Below, one piece after another: positions 35,263 through 45,569 of a DNA stretch of 64,000 nt. The first letter of the stretch is position 1; the number at the start of each line of letters is the position of its first letter. The notes beneath the pieces are model-generated. The model was not told the DNA's origin. It did not search any database and saw only the letters and a list, made by a program, of their open reading frames with translations. The translations under genes and the position numbers were made by a program. Source of the DNA: Nilaparvata lugens (Eukaryota > Arthropoda > Insecta > Hemiptera > Delphacidae); the NCBI RefSeq assembly GCF_014356525.2, contig NC_052505.1, positions 51,526,970-51,590,969 on the forward strand, in the 5' to 3' direction.

Positions 35263-36976
35263 TGTGATGAATCTTTCAAATAGATCTCATGAAAAGAGAG
35301 AAAAATTGTGATTACCTTTTAAAATGAAAGAATTTGCTAAAGGAATAGTTAGCGACCGAGCGATAACGCTTACTTATCATAACTGTATATTGATAAGAGT
35401 ACCGTTCTGTACTGAATTTTTTCTAGGAAAATTATTCAATAAAATTATAATTATTTTGCGAATAAAGCACAAATTATTTATGAATTGCTCACTGATTTTG
35501 AGGTTACACTTTGTTTACTATCGATCAGATGTTTTTAAAACAGTTCGAACGCAGCTGACTGATTCGAAGTATTGTCAAATGTCACGCTGGCTTCACGTAA
35601 GTTATAATACCATCTCTAAAAAATTAAAACTATCCATAAAGGATCAAGAATTTCAAATAAAAAAATAAAATGTATGTATTATCGTTGAAATTATTTATTA
35701 TTTAAGAAATTATATTATACGTCAGGTCTTATTGTAACTAAATAGGTCATAGCATGAAATTATATTATTGATAAAATGGCAGAAATTAATTATAATAATC
35801 TCAAACCTAATAAAAATGTACAAGAATATTAATTTATTAATAATTTAATTCAACTGAACCACATGGTAATTAAATCTCTTTGGTAGGTCTAAACCAATCA
35901 CAGTGCATAGAAATAGCACCAAGACGGTGATCGTTTGAAAGCAACACATGTTAATCTATTATCAGACACCAACCCTGCCTTATCAGTTACACTAGCACGT
36001 GTACATTGTATGAGAGGAACTATGTCTAGAAGATTAAGCAGTTTTAAGAATTACATAAATTAAATTATTATTGTAATTAAAGGAATTGTATTCTACTGCT
36101 TGCCACTGACGTCATGTTTACGTCACAAGCGTTCTACCAATGGCAAATTTTTATGCAAATTATTACATTGAGATTCTGAGAAGCAAGGTCTAGCCTAAAA
36201 GCTTAGAGAAAAGAGCAGCACTTCCCTTTTGAAATCCTTACCGTGTAGATCTCTTTCATAGTTACCAAAGACCTATTTGTAAAATTTCTTGTTCGATTTT
36301 TAAATGTTCTATTTGTGAGCCGATATTTTAGGCCAATTTATTTGTTATTCGTAAATTTCTGTTTTCATCAATCGATAAATTTAAAAGCTTAAAGTAAATT
36401 ATCCCTTAATTAATTCGGTGAAGGAGATATTTAAATTAAAATTCCCCACGTGCTGAAACCGAAGCCTGGATTGCCGCCGATCAAACGATTTTTGATCTAA
36501 AGAAGAAAACCACGACTACCAAGGAATTTCACGTGAGTTATAAGTCATAAGGGGCCCCAATCTACGCTTCGAAAATATTTCAGTGCAGAAAAACATAAAT
36601 TTTTCTTCGTTAAATTATTGGCCACGCCGACAAGCGCTTTAGCAATTAAGAGTCTAGAATTTATTCATATTAAATTTATAAGAATTTGTAGTTGATTAAC
36701 TATCCTCCGCTGCCTGAACCACGACCCCGAGCAATTTAAAAAAATATTTTATAATTCATTTTTTCACTATTTTTTCAAAACGTTCAATTTTATCAATTGT
36801 AAAATTCTGTTGAATCACGCATGGTATCATGCAAGCACAAGAAATTTTTAACTATTCTGTTAATGCTAAATTATTATCAACCTGTAAATCAAATTCTGAA
36901 TCTGCACTGTATGATTACATATTTTATTGTAATATATTTCAGTTTTGTTAATTCGCTTTCTGAGTTCGATTATTTC
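35263..36976 (+). repeat. 3' long terminal repeat, truncated
   Basis: Matches 29194-30909 in the same orientation, including TGACGTCA at 36107-36114. It ends at GATTATTTC, where the 5' copy continues CTAAGCC and this copy continues TTTGGAAAACTAG, which belongs to the transposon flank at 28022. About 0.8 kb of the LTR end is lost. Confidence 0.75.
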
Positions 36977-38148
36977 TTTGGAAAACTAGAACTTTTAAAA
37001 ATCAAAATTGTTAATGTTTAAACTTCTCAGGTGTTCAAAAACTTCTTAAATCCTTTGCCTGTCCCTTTGTGATGCAGGAGTATTATTATCTTAGTATGTA
37101 CTATATAATCATATGATAATGGAAAGCTATATAAAAAAAAGGTAGAACTCCCTTGTTTTCGGGTATTTTTGAAAATGGGACTTACGCTTTAAAGAATTTG
37201 GGGTCGCTGAATCCAAATCCGAAATCAGAAATCTTCTATCTATATTTTTAAGGAAGTTAGACTTTGAGAAAAAGTGATGAGTCATACTTTGAGCAATCTT
37301 CAGCATAGTTGTTAGATCTGTCGGCTTATTCTTAAGATCCCCATGTGAAAGTACAGGAGAGCTGCAAAATATGAAATATGATCTTCCGTAATATGAAATT
37401 CCAGGAGCAAGGTCTCTGCCGTGTGAAACTGGCCTAATAGTACTGAAGCAAGACGTTTGTATCAAGAGAACTTTCCTAACCGAGTATGTCCAAGTTCAAG
37501 GTTTTTTGCCACTATTCATCAACGTCTGTCTGAAACAGATTCTTTGATATCCAAAGAGCACATTTATGCAGGCAGACCCCGATCTACTATGACTGTTGAG
37601 TTAGAAGAACAAGTTCTTAATGAAATTTATGAACATCCAGAGAAGAGCACAAGAGAATTGTCAGTGCAGTTCAATGTCAATCAATCTATTATTTGGAGGA
37701 AACTAAAATAGCAACAATTACATCCATACCACCTCCAGAAAGTTCATACTCTATTGCAACGAGACTGTATTCCCTGTGCTGGTATTTGCCGATGGTTTTC
37801 AGTAAAACTTGTTTACCAAAACTTTTTAACAACCATTTTATTTACCGACGAGGCACACTCTCCAAGAACAGCTATCGTTAACGTCCACAACCAACATATT
37901 TGGGCAGCTGAGAATCCTCATTCCATCAATCCTAATCTTCCACAACATCAGTTTTCAGTATACATTTGGGCAGGAATCATAGGAGATCATCTACTTCTGT
38001 TTGAGCTTCCTCCCAGGCTTAATGGCATAATCTACTAGTCTTTTGGTATAAGTTTAATGTCATTTAGATATGCTACTTTCATATAAAAAAAACTTTTCAT
38101 AAAAACCGAACATTCTATTTGCAATCAGCTACAATAACTTATGAGTTA
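36977..38148 (+). repeat. Direct duplicate of 28022-29193, carrying the empty LTR insertion site
   Basis: Collinear with 28022-29193 with only a few single-base changes. The left join shows short shared sequence (ATTTC/TTT). The right side runs past the point where the LTR element entered copy 1 (ATGAGTTA) straight into TTAGTTCTCTCC and the transposon's right end. It therefore represents a version of the locus without the LTR insertion. Confidence 0.8.
37435..38038 (+). pseudogene. Mariner-like transposase, internal stop and missing C-terminus (copy 2)
   Basis: Twin of 28479-29082 with the same TAG (37709-37711) and the same missing C-terminal catalytic region. It differs at a few codons, for example TILFTDEAHSPRTA where copy 1 has Asp-Asp. 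The Glu form matches the usual FTDEAH motif. Sharing of stop and deletion shows the copies arose by duplication of a dead gene. Confidence 0.85.
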
Positions 38149-38669
38149 TTAGTTCTCTCCTCATAAAACAGCAATTTTTTGTGGTGTAATGTACTACATA
38201 AGAATACATTTTATTCAACTTTTATTTGAATTTAGTTCACACAGCTTACATAATTCTTTTCAGAATTAAATTACCTACAATTTTTATTGCGAAAAATTAT
38301 TTGTTTACTGGTCATTAAAGAAAGTCATCAAACGTAGAAGTCTGTGTTTTTCTACTTAGATTTTTTGCATATTTCAACTTTTTTCTCAAAAACTACTCAC
38401 ACTACAGCTTCCAGACTAGTTTTATTCAATTTTTCAGATATTTCTACATATGAATCCAGCATAAGTTCTTCAAAAACTAGTCCCCAAACAATTCAGCATC
38501 GGTGTATTTCACCAGAGGAACTGAATTCCGGGCGAAATCTTTCACCCTGTAGCCTACTATAGCTCGCTAATGAAGCGTTTATGGATATATGTTTATATGA
38601 ACATTTTTTCTCATTTTTACCTCTACTATCACGTATTGAAATATTTTACCATAATTATGAATAACCCTG

Positions 38670-39229
38670 TAAATACTAGGCACAGGATCATTCCTTAGAA
38701 CTGAATCTTAGATCTCGAAGAAGGGTGGTGGCTTTAAACAGGTACAAAATTATATGACTGATTATATATAGTAATTGTTAGAGATCTTTAGGGTATAGTT
38801 TTCGAAAACACAGTAAAAATATCTTTAAGGATGAAGGTTTATATAGAGTTGCCGATTTTTGAAATTGAAATCAACTTCCTAGATTTTAATATTATAAGGA
38901 GGTAAATTTTGATATAACTCTGATATAACTTTTGATTAGACTAATCATCATACTATGTAACCTTTTTCTATTGTCTGAAGCTTATAAATTATGTAACTTT
39001 AAAAATGTTGTGACGTTGGCCATTCATTTTAAAATGTTTTATGTCAATAAATGAATTTTTAATTATATTAAGTTCAGCATGTAAAAAAAAGAAATCGGCA
39101 TCTTTTCATCCTCCAATTGACTTTCGTCAACAGAGGTGGTCAAGTCTTATCAAATTGTAAAGAGAAAATTCTCTTTAATTTGATGGATTATTTAACCATT
39201 TTATGATTTCCATCAATTGTTATAGCAGC
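38670..39229. other. AT-rich flank
   Basis: No supportable gene. The last ~120 bp (from AAATTGTAAAGAGAAAATTC) begin to resemble family A in reverse. Confidence 0.4.
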
Positions 39230-40252
39230 TTCAGTGTTGAGTGTCAAATTGTCAATACAGCATCAAGTGTCAACTTGTCGGTACTTCACCTTTACCACAT
39301 GGTTTAGGGATGATGATTTTCAATATATTCAATATATTTTCAATGTATCTGCAGAATCAAAAATTGTGTTCCAGATATTGTGTTCAAATTACATTGATAA
39401 ATGATCAATTATTGCTGTATTGAGAATGTTGAAATAATACATCAAATTGAAGAGAATTGAATCCTCTACAACCCAACGTTCAGTACTCATTTTCTCAATG
39501 CATTTTTGTTAAGTCATAAGCCCTGAAAGTGCAAAAAGTTGTAATAAAAACTGTATTTTCGGGGATTTAACACTTTTAAAAGCGAATATCTAGAAAATTA
39601 AAGGAGATATCACAAAACTCCTCTGTACAAAACTTGTAGGAAATTTATCTAGCTTAAATTTTCTTTCAAACCACCCTCATCCTTTTTAAGCACAAGGGGT
39701 AGGGATGAGGACTTTTGATATATTCACCTTCTAAGTAGTCAAAACAAAGCTACGAAGTCAAAAATTGTGTTCCAAACATTCCCTCCAAATTTCCCTGTCA
39801 ATTGATCTATTGTTGTTGAACTGAAGTTTTTACACTCAACACTATAATGGCTGCAACAATCGTGGGGAGAAGCGTAAAATAATGGAAAGATTCATGAGAT
39901 TGAAGAGAATAAGGCTCTATAGGCTCATGATTGGCACAGATTTTTTCATTCAATCGTGGAAAATTTATAAGGCCAAATGATGAAAAAATCTGAGCCGGAA
40001 GGGTTTCCTTAAAAATGTGACTCCTTAAAGAGCTTATATCTAGAAAACTATGAGATATATAGAAAAATGTTAGGGATGAAACTTGTAGGCTAATTCGTAA
40101 GCTTTAATTTTGTATTCGACAAAAATTTCTGAAAGACGAATTTGTTTAAGATATATGCAAAAAACCAGAATATGGAACTTTTAAATAACCCCCACCCACT
40201 TAACACAGAGGGTAGGAGTGAGGACTTTTGTAATGTTTACCTACTTACTATC
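39230..40252 (+). repeat. Tandem array of family A repeat (~400-440-bp period)
   Basis: TCAAAAATTGTGTTCCAGAT at 39357 recurs about 401 bp on (TCAAAAATTGTGTTCCAAAC, 39758). ACTTGTAGGAAATTTATC near 39640 recurs about 444 bp on as ACTTGTAGGCTAATTCG. ACACTCAACACTATAATGG and a pyrimidine-rich CCACCC...GGGTAGG(G/A)(A)TGAGGAC box also repeat. Two to three diverged monomers, non-coding. Confidence 0.75.
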
Positions 40253-40254
40253 CG

Positions 40255-40640
40255 TCGCCACTGGTTGAAACAGGCAGGTTGCTGCCAAAAGTCGTTGAAG
40301 TGGTCGAACAACACTCGCCCGATGTGAGTGCTGAATCTCAGAGCTTCCAGTGTCTTCAATTAACTCCCGTTAACCTCAGACACAACTCCTAGTAGTCGAA
40401 GGAGTCGGAGTACACTCAGGATACGAGATGTACTACGTTGCTAGCTGCGCACTGCTTCCTTCACTCTCTATGCTGACCGCTCGCACTGGACACCCGCACT
40501 AGACTGGCTCCTACCAGCCCTTCACGAGCCTCCCTCAGTAGCCGAGAGGAAGGGGGTAAGGATGCATGGCACTGCTGAGCGGCAGCTCAGCGGCCGGCCT
40601 GCTTGTTGGACTCTGAGATCTCATCAAGAGATAACCAAGC
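40255..40640. other. GC-rich stretch of unknown nature
   Basis: Markedly GC-richer than its surroundings. Contains CCGAGAGGAAGGGGG and GCGGCAGCTCAGCGGCCGGC. No frame or known repeat recognised. It abuts the Penelope-like element and could be its 5' untranslated region. Confidence 0.35.
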
Positions 40641-41402
40641 GTCTTTAGAACAAGCCCTAAACTCAATTCCCCTCACTAGTTATGATATACATTGTGACAC
40701 TTCTTCCAAAAATTCATAAAGAAGGCAATCCTGGTATCCCATTGTTTCAAGCATAAATAGCCCAACTGAACGAATCTCTGCCATTGTTGATTTCTACCTC
40801 CAACCCATTGTTGCCTCCCTACCCTCTCATATCAGAGACTCCTTCCACTTCATAGATATCCTAAGAAACACAACCCTTCCATCTGACCAACAACTCCTCC
40901 TTGTTACCATTGATGTAGCCTCCCTCTACACTTCCATCCCCCATTCTGAAGGCTTATCACCTCTGATGAAATCCAAAATCCACCTGGTACCCTACCTTGC
41001 AATCGCCCCGGCTGTAAAAGCTGTCCTATCACTGATTCTTCCATCTCCGTTACCAGTCCTATCACCAACTACACCCACCAAATCCATCAATCCAGTAATT
41101 GCATCTCCAAAAATTGCATCTACCTCCTTTCCTGCAACTTCTGTCCTGCCTTCTACATAGGTGAAACCACCACTGCCCTAAACCTCCAGATTAACAATCA
41201 CAGGGCTTCCTTTAAAAATAATACTTCCCTACCCATCCTTACCCATGGCTCTGAGCACAACATCAACTTTGACCAATGCTTCAAAGTCAAAGTCCTTGCC
41301 ACCCTACCTCCCACAACCCCCTCCATAGATGTCAAGACGAAAGAATTGGCTTTTATTTGGGTGCTTGGAGCTGCTTCCAGTCCTGGTCTCAACAGACAGC
41401 TA
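40641..41402 (+). pseudogene. Penelope-like element 1: RT N-terminal part joined to GIY-YIG endonuclease, frame-broken
   Basis: Reading across frames gives the Penelope reverse transcriptase start (LLPKIHKEGNPG, NSPTERISAIVDFYLQPIVA, SLPSHIRDSFHFIDILRNTT, VTIDVASLYTSIPHSEGL). After HSEGL (about 40955) it jumps to the linker (PGTLPCNRPGCKSCPITDSS in another frame) and the GIY-YIG nuclease CNFCPAFYIGETTTALNLQI...HRASF with the terminal Gly-Leu-Asn motif. The RT palm and thumb are missing. The same jump occurs in the copy at 46060-46836, so both stem from one deleted master. Confidence 0.75.
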
Positions 41403-41926
41403 TAGTACCATAGCTACCAACTGTTTAATTAAATTGAAATAAATTTCATCATATCATAATAAATTTCACAGCTATCAAATATATATTAAATGTTCAATAA
41501 AAATGAAAAATAAATTTCATTCAAGTTCAATTCTACAATTCCTTTCTCCAATTTTAGTCAATTCTTTTTTGATTTCTAATTTTAAATCTCCTCTTTTCTA
41601 TCAATTCATAAGCTACACCTTTCCTTATTTATAACCCACTCAAATCTTAAATATCCCGTTTGTAACCGCCCCCTCAATACCCCATAATGTCCCCTGAATA
41701 TGTACCCTTTTTCTCTCCATCCGTCTGCACCGCGTAATCTGTGGTCTCTGCTGCTACAATTGACTCTCCGTGCTAGGCCTACTCTGTGGTCACACGACCA
41801 TTGGTTTTTAAACTGCAGTCTGCTCGAGGAAGGGAACTCAGTTCCCGAAAATTTCCCCCCATTTCTAATGTAAGTTTTTAAGTGTTTTCAATCTATTTAT
41901 GTCTTATGTCTCCTGTTTTAATATAT
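41403..41926 (+). other. Penelope-like element 1, 3' region with hammerhead-like motif
   Basis: Contains CTCGAGGA (41823-41830), then a perfect six-base-pair hairpin GGGAAC-TCA-GTTCCC and GAAAAT. This order resembles the hammerhead core known from Penelope-like element ends (CUGANGA, stem II, GAAA), with one extra base in the first box. The aligned place in element 2 (47185-47212) has the exact CTGAGGA. Confidence 0.45.
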
Positions 41927-41932
41927 ATATTG

Positions 41933-42024
<92 letters not shown>

Positions 42025-42092
42025 TATATATAATATATATATATATATTATATATATATATATATATTATATATATATATATATAATATAAA
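41927..42092. repeat. (TA)n microsatellite
   Basis: About 165 bp of nearly pure TA with occasional AATATA/TTATAT phase changes. Confidence 0.95.
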
Positions 42093-42467
42093 CTCATGTT
42101 ATTTTAATTATCCACTGCATACTGCTGTATATTACTGAAAGTTGATTATCCTGATCTACTTTCAGCCTACTCCATTTTAATAATCATGATTTGATCTTAC
42201 TTACTTATATAATTATTTTACTCTATTAATTTTCTGTTTTTTTTCTAAAATCCTCATATTAATTAAAACTTTTACAATATTCTCATTTATAAATAAATCC
42301 TTAGTTGAATTAATGAAATTAACGTTTTGGTAGAGAGTTAGTGGGAAGGATACTTCGAATATTCTTTCCAAAGAATGGACATTGATATGTCCAAAGCTCC
42401 GCCAATTCATGTAGATGCATAACAATATTATGTATTTTATCTATAGTTATTACAAATTGCTTTTTCA
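42093..42467 (+). mobile_element. LINE 3' UTR, left part, split by a Helitron
   Basis: Reverse complement of the 3' UTR of the LINE at 14600-20345 (for example CTTTCAGCCTACTCCATTTT, TTCCAAAGAATGGACATTGA and CAAAGCTCCGCCAATTCATG). It continues at 45416 after the Helitron and ends in TCAATCAATCAATCA at about 45550-45561. A 5'-truncated LINE insertion. Confidence 0.85.
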
Positions 42468-43036
42468 TCTATACTTATAAAATTCTTATCTCACTGACTC
42501 ACTGATCACGATTTCTGGAAAACTACCAGATGGATTGCAACAAAACATGGAATATAGCTTTCTTATACGTCCTAGGTGCTCACTAAGAAATATTCTGGCG
42601 ATATTCCAACTCTAAGGGTGGTTTTTGAGGGTTTAAAGTTCGTCTTTTAGCAGGTATATTCTTCTCCTAATCTCTTAATTATAATTGAAATGTCCATATC
42701 ATAATTATGTTACTATAGAACTTATAATCTAGATAGAGTTCCTCTTCGAAACAGTTGTTAACTGGCAACTAAATTAATAATTTTGTCAGGTTGGCATTAA
42801 GTTGAGATGACTTCATTAGGTTGGCACCAAGTTGAAGAACTAATTAAAATGCACTTTTATCGAGAAAATATTATTGATTGGGCACTGCTGCTTCAATCAG
42901 AGCTTTTCCTGGGATATGCCATCTTATTTATCTATTTTCCATATAGGGCTACTTAATCAATTGATAGAAGCAACTCCTGTCATAGAAGATTGTTTTATGA
43001 AAAACGAAAATTATCTATACTCCCAGGAATTTAAAT

Positions 43037-43140
43037 ATAAAGAAAAATGAAAATCTCAGTACCCTTTTTGAAGTATTTTATCACAACATGTTTCAGACAT
43101 TTATGCCATTCTCACTATCTTGAAAATTGCAATATGAACA
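43037..43140 (-). repeat. Module with GAAACATGTTGTGA core, minus orientation
   Basis: On the minus strand reads GAATGGCATAAATGTCTGAA, ACATGTTGTGATAAAATAC, AAAAAGGGTACTGAGATTTT, matching 7735-7870 and 61743-61850. Confidence 0.6.
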
Positions 43141-43419
43141 ACTCTCTTACATGAGTTTCTCAATGATAGGGAAGTGATAATAATATTATTTGTATAGGCT
43201 TTCTAAGGAACGATTATCTACAGCTGGTACCAATAACCTACGGTACACTAACGTCAACTCCAAACCACCGTTCTAATACCAGTACACAATTGATCACAGG
43301 GTGACGTGTTTATTATACAGCTGGTAACTTTAGATGCTAAATTAAGTAGCCACTCGGCCGAAAATTTCAAAACATAGGTCTGTGAAAAGGATTAATAAAT
43401 AATAGTTATTAGACCCCCT

Positions 43420-43570
43420 ATTAAAATATCTGGCCAGAAACCATCCCCAATATTCACACAACATATTCCCAAAGTTTCATGCCGTTCTGTCAAGTAGTTT
43501 TCGAGTCTATAGGGAACAAACAAACAAACACACAAACTAACAAACAGACATTCATTTCTATATATAGAGA
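43420..43570 (-). mobile_element. Helitron 5' end fragment, second family
   Basis: On the minus strand begins TCTCTATATATAGAAATGAA (after A at 43571) and continues TGTCTGTTTGT...GTTCCCTATAGACTCG, CGGCATGAAACTTTGGGAAT, TGTTGTGTGAATATTGGGGA. The same family starts at 56150 on the plus strand. It is nested inside the larger Helitron. Confidence 0.7.
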
Positions 43571-45415
43571 TATGCATAACAGTTTGTTGACTGTCAGTAT
43601 TCCTCATTAATAGCATCAATGCTCCCCATTCGAACAATTCTGACGCATTGATGTGAATCTTACTATAATTTGGTTACTTCATATCAGATGAAGAATGTTG
43701 ATGATTGCTACTGTTTCAATTTCAATCGTGTTTGACATTTTTACTTTTGATGCCAGCTGTTATTATTATGTGAAATAAGCTCTCATTGAATGTAAGCATA
43801 ATCATTAAAGTCAATTATACTAAGAAAGCAATTTCTGTTTGAATATGTGTGTTTGCGGTTATGTATGTATGTCAGACGGATCTCGAAAACAGCTCTAACG
43901 ATTTTGATAAAATCAATAATATAGTGGGTTTTCGACAAAAAACATTATTTTGGAACAGATCTCAACTCTGGGAAAATTCGCTGAAGTTCCTTGAGAAAGA
44001 ATTATTGGTCCCTCAAGTAGCAGCTGATCAGAAAAAAGTTGTTCATAGCCTGTTGAAAACGTAAGAGAGTGTGAGCAAATGAAAAATAATAGCTGTAGTT
44101 GAGCTAACAAATTTGGCGACCTTAATTTAAAACATTGCAGTATTCATGGAACATCTGGAAGAATAGGTTCAGAATGTGACCGGATGATATCAAAATAAAT
44201 TTAAAATCGATCTCTCCAAACATATGGTAGTTGAATGTAATGTTCATTGTGAGGTGATAGAAATGCGACTAATTTCTTCAGCTTCTGTTGTATTGGTTCC
44301 TCTGTTGTTCTATGTTTGTACGCAGCCATGGCCTTGAGAGGGCCAGTTGCACTGTCAGTTAATTCATAATCTGGACTAAATACCACGAGAACCAATGAGA
44401 GAAGCCTTCTATTAAAAAAACCCTGCTCTGATTAATTCTCATGAAATTTAATCCTGATTGAAATTGAACAGGCTTTTGTGCTACTGGGCCTGATATTTTC
44501 ATGTTTCAAAATCAGCTAAAACTAAATCGAAAAAAACATAATATTCCATCAGCTGCTCCTATTTCCTTTCATGATGTCATTGCATGGCGCAAGTCAAACC
44601 TATTGATAATCATAGATCACAAGTAAATACTTAAGTTGTCAATTCAGATAGAAATTGAATTGAGTTACATGTTAGTTTACATCCAAATTTTTATCCCTAA
44701 GCTTTTGATTCTAAGCTAAGATCAAAGAAAGAAATCATATAATGGTAGTCAATACAAAGTGATTGAATACACTCTATTCAGATGTATGCAAATTTACATT
44801 AAAATGATCCCACTTCAATATTCATTATAGTAAAGTTTAGGATATGAGAAATCAGCCACAATATGTTATACTAACTATTATGAATGGAATCTTATGTATG
44901 AATGGACTTCCATGGGAGAAAGAATTAGTGGATTGGCTGCTTTTACACTTTTGGATAAGTGAAACAAAAAGTAAGCGACAGGCTATGCCAAAAATTCCAG
45001 AATAAGCAAGAGATCCATGGATAAGCTACCAGAGTCATCGAATTCGGAATCAACTTAATTTGGAATTTAATGCTCAATTGCATCAAGCAAAAACAAAAAT
45101 AAGATGATCACTGCTAATTTGATAGCTGTCAACGGGAAATATTAATTACCCATGAATAAAGTCGAGGTCAATATTAGGTCAATAAAGCCCCGCCCAATAT
45201 TCTACAAAATTCGGTGCGATAAGACTACTCTTCTACAGAGCACTTCCAACACATTAATTAATTATTCGAATGATTTGACTCAATAATTTTCATGCCAAGT
45301 TGTGGCGTAATCTCAAAAACGATTATAATAATTTTGGTAGGACTTAGATTATAAATGTTTTACAAAAATAATTTTATCTTTTAATTCCCGTAGCGAAGCA
45401 CGGGTGCCCTGCTAG

Positions 45416-45562
45416 TATCATATACAGCTCAATAATTATTTTCTTAGTTCATATTATGTAAATTCATCTATAATTTTACTGTATTGTAAGCTATTGTATA
45501 TAAGTGTATAAGCCAGTGTATATTGTAATCTACATAAATAAAGTACTCAATCAATCAATCAC
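45416..45562 (+). mobile_element. LINE 3' UTR, right part and TCAA tail
   Basis: Complement of 14602-14745 (ATAAGTGTATAAGCCAGTGT, AATCTACATAAATAAAGTAC). Ends in three to four TCAA units. Confidence 0.85.
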
Positions 45563-45569
45563 CTGGAAT

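Larger units (their letters stand above)
29194..36976 (+). mobile_element. Non-autonomous LTR retrotransposon with gag-like ORF only
   Basis: Two near-identical direct repeats, both starting TGTGATGAATC (29194 and 35263), flank an internal region that begins with a primer-binding-site-like TGGCGCCCAAC and holds one 442-codon ORF. No protease, reverse transcriptase or integrase is present in the ~3.5-kb interior. The 3' LTR is cut at 36976, where the sequence switches to a copy of the 28022-29193 flank. Five-prime insertion point: ...ATGAGTTA | TGTGATG. The unoccupied site is visible at 38143-38155 (ATGAGTTATTAG). Confidence 0.7.
24274..38669 (+). mobile_element. Tc1/mariner-like DNA transposon with long inverted ends, filled with nested insertions
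   Basis: Left end CAGGGTGATTCATAATAT (24274) and right end complement CAGGGTTATTCATAATTA (ending 38669) are each flanked by TA, the Tc1/mariner target duplication. Inverted similarity is long: 24274-24815 mirrors 38122-38669, including TTTCGCCCGGAATTCAGTTC and GATGCTGAATTGTTTGGGG. The interior holds transposase pieces at 25073-25150 and 28482-29082. They are split by two PIF-like units (25153-28478) and followed by an LTR retrotransposon (29194-36976) and a duplicated flank (36977-38148). Without the insertions the element is roughly 2 kb, and its transposase lacks the C-terminal catalytic part, so it was already non-autonomous. Confidence 0.8.
42468..45415 (+). mobile_element. Helitron, 2,948 bp, non-autonomous
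   Basis: Begins TCTATACTTATAAAATTC (42468) and ends with the hairpin CCCGTAGCGAAGCACGGG followed by GCCCTGCTAG (CTAG 45412-45415). It lies exactly between host A (42467) and T (45416). The uninterrupted host sequence is known from the sister LINE copy (complement of 14735-14750), so the junction is proven to the base. There is no Rep-helicase coding. Inside are an inverted Helitron 5' end of a second family, a palindromic module (43037-43140), and a third Helitron-like start (ATGTCAGACGGATCTCGAAA, near 43868). The ORFs within are chance frames. Confidence 0.9.

Noticed and set aside
24274..38669. A single giant autonomous transposon
   Set aside because: The interior is explained by exact nested insertions with their own target duplications, and no full transposase is present.
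39230..40252. CRISPR-like regular repeat
   Set aside because: Units are ~400 bp, diverged and without short identical repeats and spacers. This is an animal genome satellite-like repeat.
40966..41160. 64-codon frame inside Penelope element 1 (also the end of the frame at 46066)
   Set aside because: The real linker and GIY-YIG coding run in another frame. This frame is a shadow produced by the deletion.
43849..44064. 71-codon frame inside the Helitron
   Set aside because: It starts in a Helitron-type non-coding 5' motif and has no Rep or helicase resemblance.
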